From: Colius striatus
Taxonomy: Eukaryota > Chordata > Aves > Coliiformes > Coliidae
NCBI RefSeq assembly: GCF_028858725.1
Contig: NC_084760.1
Location: 78,560,367-78,624,366 of the forward strand
DNA length: 64,000 bases
Direction: 5' to 3'
In this document: positions 11,066 through 23,642 of the stretch, piece by piece
How the letters are laid out: each line of letters opens with the position of its first letter
Numbering within the stretch: position 1 is the first letter of the stretch
The notes under the pieces: model-generated
Told to the model about the DNA's origin: nothing
The model's database searches: none
What the model saw: only the letters and a program-made list of their open reading frames with translations
Position numbers and translations under genes: made by a program

Positions 11066-14000
11066 TGAAAAAGAAAAAGGCAACTTTAGAAAGAGGTTGG
11101 CAATAAGAACGGTCTGCTCACACAGCTCAACTCTGATGCACTTGGCCCCTGCCTTTTTCCTGCCTCCTCTGCTTGAACTGGAAGCACCGCAGTAAACCAA
11201 CTATTATTCAGCCTTACCTTTATACACTGCCCTGTACAAAGAAGTCTCTAGGTACTATGTGTAATAAGCAGAGAATGATGTGGTGTTAATTCAGAGTGCT
11301 GTTGAAGGGGATGAACAGGAACAGATTGTTTACCATGTTTTCCAATAAAAGAAACAGATGAAGGTGGCAGGAGCTGAATTTAAGGCAGAGGAAAATGATC
11401 ATGCTTCACATAGTTTGCAGTTGAACTGGGGAATTCCTTTCCATGGATATTGTGAATGCTGAGAGGATGTGCAGAAACCACATCTGGCTCACTGCAAGTT
11501 GAACAAAGCTGGTGGCAGGGAGAGTGCTGGAGGAAACAAACACACATACTTGCATTGGTTTTCTACTCTTCTCCAGCCATGTCCTTCTCGCTACTGTCAG
11601 AGATGGCATACTGGGCCAGACCATCTCCTGGTTTCATCCAGTATGCCTGTTCTTATGGCTCTTTAAAGACAGATGCTTTACAGATTAATACACTGTAAGT
11701 GTATTTGGGTGGTTTTTCCCCTACTTTTCCCAATTACCTTTCAGCTGAACTCCTTCCAAACATCCATTAACTGATAAGATGGGTCAGACGTATTCAGACC
11801 ACACTAAGCAGATCTGAGTTACAAGAACAGCCTGGAGCAGAAGGCAAGATGCCCAGTTCTATTAGCTCTGTGGAGCTTTCCCAGACCAAAGTTTCCCATT
11901 TGCTATTTCCTACTCCAGCTTCAGGACAAGTGCTCTCAACTGTCAGTACCACACGTGCATTGTTATTGCCTGGAAGTCCTAATGGTTCCCTTACCAGCCC
12001 TACCAGTCTAAAAGACACAGAGAAGACAGCAGGAAGGAATCTGGCCCTTGAGTTTTGAGGTCAGCAAGAGCGTCCAGGCTTGGTGAGCATCTCGCAGGGC
12101 ATACAGACACATGCTGATCCTTCCTGGGGCTAACTGCACATACCAGGGCTGCAGTGCAAGGCTGGGTCGTGAGAGACTGCAGGACACCTAAAAGAAGTGT
12201 GAGGCAAACAGATGGATGGCAGGTCAGAAGTGAGGACAGCTTCCTGCAAGACCAAGAAGATGCTTCAGGGAACAGGATGCCTTGCACCACAGTAGAGTTA
12301 AAAGGATCCTGTGGTAACATCCTGCAGAGAAGATAACTGCCATGTTATCTTGTGCCACAACATCCCCCAGCCGATCTCAAACAGCTCCTTACATGTGGAG
12401 GATGTGAGAGAGCACTCCCCAGATATCTTAGGTCCTTCCCCTACAGAAGGCTGCTCCCTTCTCCTCTGTCCTCCTAGTTTGTTCTGCCAGTCAGCACAGG
12501 CCCTTCCCTCCCTGAAAGCTTTGTAACTGGCTTTGGTAGTGTTCCTCCCTCTGCTCCTTCTGCCTCTGAAAGACATCTGAGGAAGTGTCTGCAGAGGAAC
12601 CAGCAAAAGGAGGAAGAGAGATCTCTGAAATGGTGAGAACTAGAGGAGAGGAGCAAAATGATTCATGTTGCACTGCAGCAAATATGTCAGCAGGGACCTC
12701 TTCAAACACACTTGAAGCAGCACTGAGAAGAGAATAACGTTTTCAGAAGGAGAGTCGGGAAAGGGTGAAGATGGTAGTGGCAGGGCATCCTCTGGCACAC
12801 AAGGGCAGGGAAGTTTTATGTCCTGGGAGGCAGGTGTGCAGGTGACACGGGCAAAGGATGTAGGAAAAGGGAGACTGGTCTGAAGGTGTGGAAGGAGAAG
12901 GAATGGGTGATAGGACAGATGTGAGGAGTGGAAAGTCTTTCTCTGTGAAGCTCTCTGCCCCCAAAGGAAGGTGCTGTGATGGTGCGCCCTTGTGGAGCAG
13001 GAAGAAAAGAGATTCTCCACAGCACACTGACCCAGCTAGAATCCAGCTCCTGGTGCTTGATGGACTTCATCAGAAGGGCAAAGCACATTCAGACAGTTGT
13101 TCGGTGGCAATAATAGAGGAAAAGTGACTGGGAAAAAATGTTCTCTCCTTGCTCAGTCCTTCATCCTATCTGTGTCACTCTACCCCCCAGGCCAGTCACA
13201 GCTAACTGGAGCTTCTGACGGCTTTCCTGACCTTTTGGAAGCAATTGTTAAAGGGCAGCTGCTGGGGAAAGCCAGTGCAGCATTGGTGGCCTAGGGTTAT
13301 TTCATGGCTGCCTTCCAGCAGATGACCTGATTGCCAGTTTACCAACAACAGATAACCCGTGATGCATGTGAGACTGTCAAAGAAGCTCCTGGAGACCAAG
13401 CAGGAGACATAGTTGCCCTCAGGCAGGGCTGAAACCTGGCTCTAAAAACAGTGCAGCCCCTCCACACGTTGGATGAAGCTCACTGAGAGAAGCCTGTCTG
13501 CAGCAGGTCAGCTGTGGGCCAGCCCCAATGTAGGGTGGGCTCAAAGGAAAGGCAGTCAGCTCGAGATATCTCTGTCCAGGCTGCTGAGGAGCCTTCCTTC
13601 AACCAGAGCTCCACAACAGGTCATCTCAGCCAATTGCACCATCTCCACTCGGCATTTGGTGTGAAGCCAGCAAGAGCAGGGCTGCCAGCCCGCGTTTGAA
13701 TGAGCTCCATGCCTGCAGTGCTGGGGTGAGAGGGGTTGAGTCTAACACCACATCCATTCCCACCATTCCCAGCACTGCATGCCCTCCCTCTTGGCTGCAG
13801 AAGTCTCACCCAGCCATAGCTAACACACCAAGCCAGTTCCCACAGATGGGTTGGCTACGGAGCGATTTAAACACCAGAGAAGAGCTGTGATTCACTATCA
13901 ATAAGCCACAGTGTTAATACATGCTCCTTCCCACCCACTCTATATACATATCAGTCACCTATGCTAAAAAGGCTTTATTAAATGATATACAACCAATGGG

Positions 14001-15730
14001 GTCATGTAGGAAATTCCTAGTTTATGTCATTTAACATCCAGATTAGACCGAAAGGTAAATGATACTAAAACTGCTAAAACAAGAAGAAATCACACTTCCT
14101 TTCCTAGGAAGATGTTATGATAGAAATCCACTCACACAGCCAACATACACCGCTACCTGACATGCCTAACACACCTTCTTCAGTTGAACCTGTTTTGATC
14201 TGGAAAGAAAAGATTTCTGCTCTTTTCATTCACATCAAAGCCCAGAGAGACCAAAAGAGAAGAGTTGCATGGAAACCAGTGACCTTTGGCTGGTACTTCC
14301 CCTACCAGCAGTACAGTAACCCAAGAAATGGAGAAACTGTAAACACCATGTTTACTGGATAGGTTGCAGGCGAAATTCTTTCAGGGGATGGTGATGTCTC
14401 AGCTGAGATTGCATTTGCACTGAAGCTCAGACTACCCAGAAACTGAGGAAGCTCTCATGTCACTGGAGCAGCATCCCGAACCTGCCAGATGTTCTGCAGG
14501 TGTCTTGGCCTGTGAGTTCATACCTTCTCTCTGGGCAGGCTAGCAGGACATTGGCAAGCAACTAACACTGCTGATCCTACTACCACCTGTGAGGACTTGC
14601 CATGCTTCCCTGCCCTCTGAAAGGCTGATGATATGAGTGTGTTAGGACAGTATATTGCAGGCTCATCCTGCAATGGGCTTAAGTAAGGTGAAAAAAAAAA
14701 AAGTGTGCTAAATGAGAAACCTATTTAGCTTCAGCTATAATGGAATTTGTCTGTAATGGGAGATGGGGCAGAACAAGGCCAGACAGCTGCATGGAAATAC
14801 AGTTCATGTCACCACTGTGATCCAGGCGGTGTCAAAGGCCAACACTGTGGTCCTGCATATCTGTTGGCGTGCTCAGGTAAGGGTGGCTGCCCAAAACAGG
14901 TGTCAGAAACACCAAAGGAGCTGAGTGTCAGAAACATCAAGGCATTTTAGGAGCTGAGCATTACCCACTGCTGCCCTGGCCACTCCACACAGTTGGCTTG
15001 GTTGTGCCAGCCTCGGAGAGTCCAGGAAAAACCTCTGGCCCTGGGAGGTGCAAGGAAATCATCTGTGCTCCCCATCAGCCCCCTAGCCCAGAGCCCTGAA
15101 ATGTGAGTGGTATTTGTAACTCAAAACTAGTTTGGAAGAAACTCGCTAAAGCTCAATTTTAATATTAGAAAGCAGGCACTCCTCTATTCAGTGCCAGGTG
15201 CATGGAGGAATCACTCCTCCTAACGTGTGCACCCCAAGAGACAAAAGAACACAGCTTATACACATTTCAGAAAAGGAATTACCTGCCTATTACTGCCTAA
15301 CACATATGCAATACAGGGTGATGTTTAGCACACTTTGGGTGTTCTATACATGCTCATTATCGTACTTAAAGGTGTTAACTGTTGTACTAATTTCTCAGTT
15401 AATGAAGCAAAAGTTTCAGTACACTGTGGCCTTGCTGAAACTATCTGCAGTGTCCCACAATTTATAGCCAAAACATAACTGTGTTGCTACTGTAAGGTTC
15501 CTTCCCAGGGCTGCGTCTCATGCAGCCTCCCATTCATGGGTTGCTTCACAACAGAATAGCAGGCACTGGCACTTTTGATGCTTTACACCCTTTGCTTACA
15601 GTTCTCTCATCATTCATCACTTAAAGTCCAAATCATGCTCATAAATCAGAAGGGGTCTATAAGAGGCTTAAATCTTTGGAGTCTGGTATAATCTAAGAAG
15701 AATAAAACATACATTTTCTCTCTCCTGGTA
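11066..15730. other. Gene-free stretch upstream of the TCTE1 coding exons
   Basis: I see no conserved coding exon here on either strand. There is a poly(A) run near 14691-14702 and ordinary mixed-composition DNA. If TCTE1 has a non-coding first exon near the CpG island at 15.8-16.2 kb, this would be its first intron, but I could not identify a supporting exon. Confidence 0.5.
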
Positions 15731-15789
15731 ACACTATGCCCCCTTCTCCCAGCGAGGCTCCTCTCCAGAGCTCCCGAAAAGGGAAGAAA

Positions 15790-16240
15790 ACTCTGATTAA
15801 GACCTGCAAAGTGCCGGGACGGCGGGGGAAGCTGTGCGGGCGTCCACCGAGGCGACCGCGAGCGCGATGCCGGCGGCTCCCGCACAGGCCGCGGATCCTG
15901 AACCACGCGGCGCCCCTCCTCTGCCTGTGGGGTTGGCTCTGCCGGCTGTCCCTGCCCTGGGCGGCGGGGCGTGAAGTTAAGCACAGCCCGCCCGACTCGC
16001 CCCGGCCCGGCCGCCCCTCACCGTGGGCCCAGCCGCCTCTCCCCGGCCCGCCCGACCCTCACCCGTCGCTGGCGCCGCCGCCGCCGGTCGCTGCGGACGC
16101 GGCCGTTGCTGGGGCGGGGCCTGGCGGTGGAGGGGCGTCTGCGAGTGCCAAACCGGGGTGCGGAGAGCTTCCTCGGGCCGGGCACGCGTGGCAGGCCGAG
16201 GAGGGGAGTGGAGGCACGTAGGGAGGTCGCAGGTGGGCCT
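15790..16240. promoter_or_regulatory. Orphan CpG island
   Basis: GC content and CpG density rise sharply (many cgc, gcgg, ccgccg words) compared with the AT-richer flanks. The density is similar to that at the AARS2/RNF8 promoter. No start codon of a recognised gene lies in it. It is about 4.7 kb upstream of the first TCTE1 coding exon in transcript direction, and a minus-strand donor-like sequence (ACG|GTGAGG) occurs at about 16022, so it could be the TCTE1 promoter with a non-coding first exon. It could equally be the promoter of an unrecognised non-coding transcript. Long open frames here follow from GC-richness. Confidence 0.5.
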
Positions 16241-16564
16241 GACAGCAAAGGTGCAAAGAACGGCCCCTGCTTTGACAGATCAGATAAGCGAGTCTTTGTG
16301 AGGAACAGACACCCTTTGCATAGCTTGTGTCTAGAGAAGGGAAGGAAAGGCCTTTCTAGGTGTAAACTGCGCAAATGAGAGAAGCAAGTCTGCCAGCTGA
16401 GGGACGATTTGGGTGCCACTCAATACTGGGCATCCTGGTTCTGCTGACCAAGTGAAAACAGCAGCAACTGCAGAAATTGCACAGTTGTGAGTTGTGACCA
16501 CATATGCACCAAGTTAAAGTCTAAAGATCAGCAGAGAGCTTCCCCTAGATTCAATACCCGTACT

Positions 16565-16795
16565 CGGAGGCAGTTTCGCTATGTACTAGGGTATGCTTTA
16601 GATTTCTATGAATATTCATTTTCTTCACATATATAATGAGTGTGCTTTTGTCACTCAGTGTGCAAGTTAGGAGGAGAGATCCTTCGTGCACCCAGAGATG
16701 TAATAAGCCAATGTCGGCTTTTATAAAACTTTTAGTTTGAAGAGTTTTCTTGGTTACAATTTTTTGTAAACAAAGAACCTTTAAGAACAAGGAAG
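16565..16795 (+). mobile_element. Endogenous retrovirus LTR fragment (R/U5-like)
   Basis: The segment contains 'cagtgtgcaagttaggagg', 'gtgcacccagagatgtaata' and 'caatgtcggctttt', then 'agagttttcttggtta'. The same ordered blocks recur around 23643-23975, and the first part at 57609-57660. The layout (AT-rich lead, TATATAA-like run near 16630, GTGCACCC, AATAA-type motif, T-rich tail) fits the 3' part of an avian ERV LTR in plus orientation. Confidence 0.45.
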
Positions 16796-16801
16796 AACTG
16801 G

Positions 16802-17192
16802 TCAGAGCTGTGACCTGACAGAGCTGGAGAAGAGGCCTCCAGTGTGTTTCTCCTCCTCCTTGGGTTTGCTGGGGATGCCTAGGGGAGCATTCCCTGCCCT
16901 GACTGGGAGTGGAGGGCCTGGGCACAGGCCTCTCTGGGTCCTCCAGCGTCTCTTCTTGCTGGCTGCTGGTGAGAACGGGAGCAGAGCTGGGAGTGCCAGG
17001 ACCCCCACCAGGGGCAGCTGATGAGGTGCTGGGGAGCTTCTCTGCCTCAGGTCTCTCTGGGCTGCTGGAGGGGGCTGGGCTGGGGACAGAAGACCCCCTT
17101 TGGGAAACAGCAGGGCCAGGGGCAGCCACATCCTGGGTGTCTTCCAGGCCCATCCATCTGATGTCAGGCCTCTGCATTGCACCAGTCCACAA
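16802..17192 (-). other. Unassigned Pro/Ser/Glu-rich open region
   Basis: Two overlapping minus-strand frames stay open over about 390 bases of GC-rich DNA. One would encode a Pro/Ser/Glu-rich, low-complexity peptide starting MWTGAMQRPD; the other ends in a Lys/Arg-rich segment. I recognise no domain, and the base composition alone can keep such frames open. It could be a terminal exon fragment of an unrecognised or lineage-specific gene, or nothing. Confidence 0.15.
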
Positions 17193-17342
17193 TGATGTCT
17201 ATCAGCTAGAATACAAAGCTCATCACTGACACTGTGGTTATGCCTCATGGATTAAACAGAAGTGCCAGGAAGCTGTGTGTATCCAGCCAAATGGCTTTCT
17301 CCATCTGACTTACTGATTGCTGGATGGTCTTTGTATGTAAGT

Positions 17343-17391
17343 AGAATCATAGAGTCATTTCTATTGGAAAAGACTTTTAAGATCATGATTT
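17343..17391 (-). mobile_element. CR1 LINE tail fragment
   Basis: About 49 bases beginning 'agaatcatagagtcatttc', with 'ttggaaaagactttt aagatcat', match the reverse complement of a CR1 3' end. The rest of the element is missing or too decayed to follow. Confidence 0.65.
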
Positions 17392-17669
17392 AACAGCAGA
17401 CTCTGAATGGAAATTTCTGTAAATACCTTCTTTCTGATCTGCTTCATAAGTAAGAAATCTGAGTGCAGTTACTTGATGTCCCAAGCAGAAAGGGTGTGTT
17501 GGTTTGTTTATTACGATGACCTGACCCTCTGTGCGTGTGTGTGGCATTACTTCTGCTTGACGTCCATGCAGAGAGCAGCCCCAGGCAAAGTCCCTGCCGT
17601 CACATGGGGCCTTTACTCTCTTCAGAGGAGATAGGGATAGACCAAGGAGATTTCTTAGTGGCCAGCATG

Positions 17670-17806
17670 GAATCATAGAATAGTTTGGGTTGGAAGAGAC
17701 CTTTAAAGATCACCTAGTCCAAATCCCCCTGCACTAAGCAGGGGCAGCTTCAACTAGATCTGGTTTCTCAGAGCCTTGTTCAGCCTGACTTTGACTGTTT
17801 CCAGTT
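17670..17806 (-). mobile_element. CR1 LINE 3' fragment, inverted
   Basis: It starts 'ggaatcatagaatagtttgg' and continues with 'gttggaagagacctttaaag' and 'ctagtccaaatccccctgc', the reverse complement of a CR1 3' end. It fades near 'tgactttgactgtttccag'. Confidence 0.88.
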
Positions 17807-18904
17807 AGCATAGCCATTGTGCAGGGGCAAATCCTCCACCACACAACATACACGCTGGCCTGGCCTTTTGACAGCACATCTGAAAGGCCATACTTGGCAA
17901 CTGTGCTTCCTCGGCCTGTTGAACTCCAGTAATTCCAAGAGGCCTGTAGAATTAGCATCTGAAGTGGGGAAGCAGATTGGTTTTGACCCACAACTTCTAC
18001 AGCAGATAAAACTCGACATGGCAATTACATTCCATGAGGGCAAAACATTGCTGCAGCACAGAGAGACCTATGTTTGCAGGTTTGAAATAAGTTAAATTCT
18101 TCAAGCGACTTCAGAACACTGACAAGATGGACACATGAGAAAAATTTTCTTCCATCTCCAGTTGAGTCCTATTAGTCCCTAGAACCGATTAGCAGAATGA
18201 AACATATATTCAAAATTAAAAATAGCACTTGAGTTGGTATTTAAGAAGATGGACTTTTTGTGGTCCAAGGCTTCTTTGCACACCTGGAAAGGAAATGTGA
18301 GCTCCACAGGAAGGACAGGATCCTCGAGAAGCATGAGAAGCTACCACAAATCAGAAGCGACTCTTTGTGAGAGTTAAGGCTGCAGCACCCAGAGGAAGGA
18401 GCTGACAATGGCCAGAGGTGCAGCATGCAATGGAAGGGATGCTTTGCTCCGGGGTGAATGTCACGACCTGGCCTGGCTGCCCTCTGCTCCCGCCCCTTGC
18501 TTAATGCCACTGTCACCTTGTGACCACTAAAACTCACTAAAAAAGTTTAAAATCTAAATTGCAGAAGCTCTTGGAAGGATGTCTGGTCTCATTTCTTCTC
18601 TAGAAGCCGCCAAAATATAATTTGGACAAAAATAGAGGGAGAAGGATTCTAAGTTCAAGAAACTGAAAAGCTATTTCTTCTGAAAGATGCATTTGAAGTT
18701 TCCCGGCCACACCACATGGAGCCAGAAAGCTGACCTAATAAAATAGCTCTCTGCACTGTCATAATGAAAAAGGAAACATTTACAGACAGTCAAGGTGGTT
18801 TGCAGTCAGGGACAGTAGCAATCACTCCTTTGTAGCACTTTATGCAGTTCTGAGTTTAATAGAACTAATACCCTGCATGCCACAAGCCAGGGACATCTGT
18901 GCTG

Positions 18905-19378
18905 GTCATGAGAGCTGTGCACTGCCTCCACGACTGCAACTTGTTGACCACAATTTCATGTGTGAGCATGTGCTGCTCACCGTGGATGGCCGCCGAGCCA
19001 AGCTCTGGGATTTTGGCTTTAGCAGGGAGACCCACAGGTACTGGGACTTGAGCACCACCTTCTGCGGGTTAGCAGGCTACTCTTTCCCAGAGGTGCTGAT
19101 GAATGTGCCCTACAATGCCAAGAAGTCTGACATGCGGAGCCTGGAGGTGATACTCTATGAGATGGTGACTGGTTACCTGCCCTTTGAGGCTACCAGCAAC
19201 CACCACATCATCCAGCAGCAGGAGAAAGGGCTGGTGTACCCAGAGGGGCTGCCTCTGCTGCTGTGGCCTGACCAAACCCTCATTGCCCAGCTGCTCCAGT
19301 TCAGCCTGGCTGGCCAGCCAAGCACCAGGCAGGTGGCCAACAATGACTGGCTGTCAGGGGACAATGGAAGGAGAAAGC
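18905..19378 (+). pseudogene. TSSK-like serine/threonine kinase pseudogene (catalytic domain remnant)
   Basis: An intronless stretch resembles the C-lobe of testis-specific serine kinases. It shows DGRRAKL-DFGFS, DLSTTFCG, PEVLM, PY-AKK-DM-SL-VILY-MVTGYLPFE, KGLVYPEG and LIAQLLQFS in the family's order. It is disabled. The catalytic HRDLK is replaced by DHNFM (18946-18960). A one-base shift just before it moves the upstream match (AVHCLHDCNL, 18916-18945) into another frame. The APE-like motif reads FPE. The W and G of the usual DMWSLG are gone. DFG survives at 19009-19017. No N-lobe (glycine loop, VAIK lysine) is recognisable upstream. TSSK genes are normally intronless, so I cannot tell a retrocopy from a decayed duplicate. 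Confidence 0.8.
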
Positions 19379-19449
19379 CCTCCCCAGAGACCCAGGGAGA
19401 GCAGGAACACTTTAGTGTCCAGTGGTTTAGGATTAAAGTCTAGGAATGC

Positions 19450-22400
19450 TGCAGTGGAAAAGTATTTCTGTGGTTTATTGACCATTTTGATCACTGAGGT
19501 GCCTGTATGTGGAGCTGATGAAACTTCAAGCACTGGTAAGACTCTCTGCCCTCAAAAGGTGGTCATATCCCTCCTCAGAGGAGACCAGTGAGCCTGTGGA
19601 GCCAGTGGGACTGTGGCACCATCAGTGGCTGTCTGACCACGGCAGGGAACTGCACCAGACAGGTCAGGGCTATCCATAGAGGGCGAAGGCAGGGTGGTGA
19701 GGTGCAACATGCAGCAGCACAGCTCTTGCTGTTGCCTGCTCCCTAGTAGATGTCATGAACACCCAGACTCCCAAGCAGTTCCCTTCTCTGCCATGGCACA
19801 CACGTGGCACTACCCAGGGCTGATGGAGGAGAGCTGTTCTCAAGTAGCTCTTGGCTCCTTCTCACCCTTGTCTGCCACCAAACTGTATTTGAGGTGGCAG
19901 GAGGGGAGAAGTAGTGGTCTTGTAAATCACTACACAGAGAAAACGATACATTTTTTGTGTACCACCATTTAGACTGCACAGTGGTATTCACAGCTCAAAT
20001 TCACAGGAGGATCTTTGCAGGCAACTGGACAGCGTTACTGAGCCCAAAGTTTTGGTGTGGGTTTGAGATCCACAGCTTATGTCCAACTCCATTTTCTGAT
20101 ATCGGTTCCTACCAGCACTTGAAATCTCTGCCAAAAGCTATTTGATGAGAAGGAGATGCCACTGGCCACATAGAAAGTGAAATGAGAAAGAGATAAAGGA
20201 GGACTACTTTACTAACACCTGATGCCAGCTTCAGCACAGGAAGTTACCAATTACTCTGAATGCAACCCAAAAACCTACTACAGACTCCTACCAGCAAGTC
20301 CCACTTTCAAAAGCTTAATCAAAGGTAGGAGCTAGCATCTGAAAGGTGCTTTCATGAGATATTTCAACCCCCCTTTAAACAGTCTCCAATCTAGCTGATC
20401 TGAAGTCAAACAGGAGATTTCCAGATGGGTGGTCTACCAGGCTTGCCTCTGCATTTTAGGGCCAGCTGTTTAAGGCGCTGTGCACCAATAAAGGCCACAC
20501 TAAAGATATTGTTGTACTAGCTAAGACTCAGCTGTGAATGGGCTGTCCCACTGCCCATGTTGTCTCCCCTAAGCCTTCCTCATTGCTATGGATAATTGCC
20601 CATTCCAAACAGGTCACCTCCTCTGAGCAAAACTGGTTCTTGATTATCATGTCCATCATTTGTAGTAGCAGCACTTCAATGCACAATGGTTAACTTTACT
20701 CATTTTCCACGGGGCTTATAGAAAACACATTTGCTACTATAACTCAGACTGCCCAGCCTAGACTTTTGTCTATGCAGAGAGGCCACAGCCAGAGAAACTG
20801 CTAGAAATGTGTTTACAGGTGTACTCCAGCACGACTGCAAGATTGCTCTTGGGCTTGGAAACTGCAGAGCAATGCTGTATGGCCTTGTTTCCCAGAAATG
20901 TTCAGACAAGTGCTCCCAGCAACAGCTGGAGCTGCCCCCAAAGCTGCAGCAGAACCTGCCTTTCTGGGGTGTAACACTGAAGGGCTGTTTTGTGACTGTG
21001 CCGTGCAGTTTAATGGACAAAAAACTCACTTCACCAAAGTGGTGTTTGCCTCAGGCCACAAAGATCTGAGAAAGCAGCTTTCCACATCAGTTTTCCTCCC
21101 CAGGGGAACCAGTACAGGGCTAGGGGCAAAGCAGCAGCAGGAGGCTTGGACAGCAGCACATCATTCTGGCAACAGTGCCTGGGCAGGTTCTCAGTATGAA
21201 ATAACAAGCAATAGGATTGACAAGGAAAAAAAAAGCTTATTTTCCTGACTGCAAGCACCACACTCTTTCTGAGATGTTCTCAGTCTCACATTTCCATGCT
21301 CTGCATCAATACAAAATGCTAAGAGTCATTGTCCTCATGAATTCTGGACCCCCAGAGACTATGTGCTAAATACACAGCCACATCAGTACTCTGGCATGCC
21401 AGGGCCTTTTGCTCTGACTCTGGAGGAACTGCTTTACCCTCATAGCACAAGGGACGTGGCACTGCAGCCTCACCCTTGCAAGTGCTCCTCAGCGGCACAG
21501 AAACGGTGGCTGTGCCAACTACGGCACTTGTCTAGAAGAGTTGGTGTCCAGCCTCATCCGTTGACAAGAGGGCAGGTGTCTGGCAATAGCTTGAGAAGCA
21601 TCCTCAGCCTTCCCAAAGGCAGAACTGCCCTCAAGAGAGCAAGCTGCTCTTGAGCTTCTTTGAGGATGGCTGCTGGAGGGCTGGGATGGTTTCCAGGAGA
21701 CATCTTTACTTCATGGCTTGCTCAGACTAAGTTGCCTGCTCCCTTTTCCTCAGCTCTTAGAGCCAGGACATGTCTTCCCAATTCAGATGACACTGGGTTT
21801 CCTTCAGCAGCTCATTTCAAACATGATTTACTTCAGGCCAGTCTACTGCTGACTCTGCAGAATAAACTCCACTGCCCAACAGAAACACACCACCGCATTC
21901 CTCCCTCTTCAAATCCCTCCACCACAAGAGGTCCATAGCTGCTCACCTGAACTGGCACAGCAGGTGAGAAAGAATTTCCCTAAGGCCAAGACAATGCTGA
22001 CTAGCAGGGAGATGTTTTTAAAGCAAGAAGCTTGTACTAGGAAGTTAGGACATCACTGGGTGGCAACAAAACCAGGAAAAAAATCTCTACCTGAAGTGTC
22101 TGTGGACCTCCTTCCTCTTCTCATGCATTTTGAATTTTTCATCCCTAAAAGTGCATACACTTCTGTTTTCTATTTTAATTACTTTCTGCCCTTCTAGAAG
22201 GTTGCTCACTACCATGAAAGAGCATTCCTCAGAATTCCTGGCCATTTCAGAGAGTCCTATGGCAAGCTTTCAGCCAGCAAAGTCATTCCTTCCTAACACC
22301 TTCTGTTTGGGAGCCTGGGGAGTAGCCACCCATTGTTTCATCTACCTTAAATTCATAGCCTGCAAAGCAGTGAATGGTCCAATTCATTTCCCTGACTGGA

Positions 22401-23640
22401 AAAGAATGTACCTCCACTTTTACTGCAACCTCATCGCTTGTATCAGCAACTTGACCAGAGAGGGAATTGAACTTAGTGTTCCTGGACTGTAGATAGAGGA
22501 AGATGAGTGTAGTACTGAACGAGGTTGCAAAATCCTTTGTTAAATGTAATAATCAAATTATTAATAAAAATTGCTTGCTTTGGTCTCCTATATGAAAAGC
22601 AAAACACTATGGGGTTATAATTCATTTCTAGCAAGAGCACACATACTACCTGATTTCTACCACAACTACATTCTAGTTAGGCCAGATGATAAAGCAGAAT
22701 TAGATTCCGTGAGAATTCCTTCTCCAAAACATCTCCGGTTACCAAGTAAATTCTTTACTGTAAGTCACAGACAATTCAATTACCTTGATGGCCTGTCCAA
22801 CTGACTCCCTTAACAGAACTGGATGAGACCCAAAGGCCAGAAAACACCAAAACCCCATGAAAATACAAGAAATATATCTAAAATCGTATAAAGCAGCTGA
22901 ATTAACACCAAAGTAGGGGAGGGATTCTGAAGAGAGTATGGATGTCATCAGGGAGACAGTGACCCATGGGAGGCAAGTGAGACAGAGAAAACAAAAAGAC
23001 TGTTCCAAGGAAAATGAATGACCCGAAGAGAAGGGTACAAATTAAAAATCCAGACATAAAATCATAGTGAGGGGACCCTCTAAAACCTGGGGATCAACAA
23101 AGAAAAGACAAAAGAAACCCACAAAGAAGAGGTAAAAAAAGACAGAGTAAAAAACCAGAAAGAATCAGAAAATAGGGATTGATATATTGATAAGAGCAGA
23201 GTTACGTGGCCAACTGAATATTCTTCCATCTAAACCCAATGGCTCTTGCCAGTACCTGGCTCCAAAACTGAAGCTGTCTCACACTTCCTCTGAAAGGAGA
23301 GGTGCCAGGAAAGAACCAAATACCTGACTTGAACCTTAACTGTACATCAGAAAACCCCCCAAAGCCAAGGCTCCAGGTTTTCCTCCTCAGCTAGCCATCC
23401 AACACTCTTCAACTTCCACACTCGGTGTCTTGCAAGATCCTTGGTCCAAAATTGAAAACATCTCAGGACTGCTCCCACACGAGAGGTGCCAGGAAGGAAA
23501 GAAGCTGCTGGTCTCAATCTTACCTTAGGAATGCATTGCAGTCTCCTACAAATCTGGTGCTTTTCACTTTCTTCATTACCTAACATTCTAACCAGTGTCC
23601 AGATTCCACATTCTGTAATGGCACAGGCTTGGGGGTACGT
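19450..23640. other. Gene-free intergenic stretch
   Basis: I found no conserved exon, RNA gene or clear repeat. Short open frames do not resemble known proteins. An isolated AATAAA near 20486-20491 has no associated transcript structure. Confidence 0.5.
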
Positions 23641-23642
23641 GG

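Noticed and set aside
15736-16221. 161-codon plus-strand frame in the orphan CpG island
   Set aside because: The peptide is Pro/Arg/Ala-rich low complexity, frames are open on both strands, and nothing resembles a known protein.
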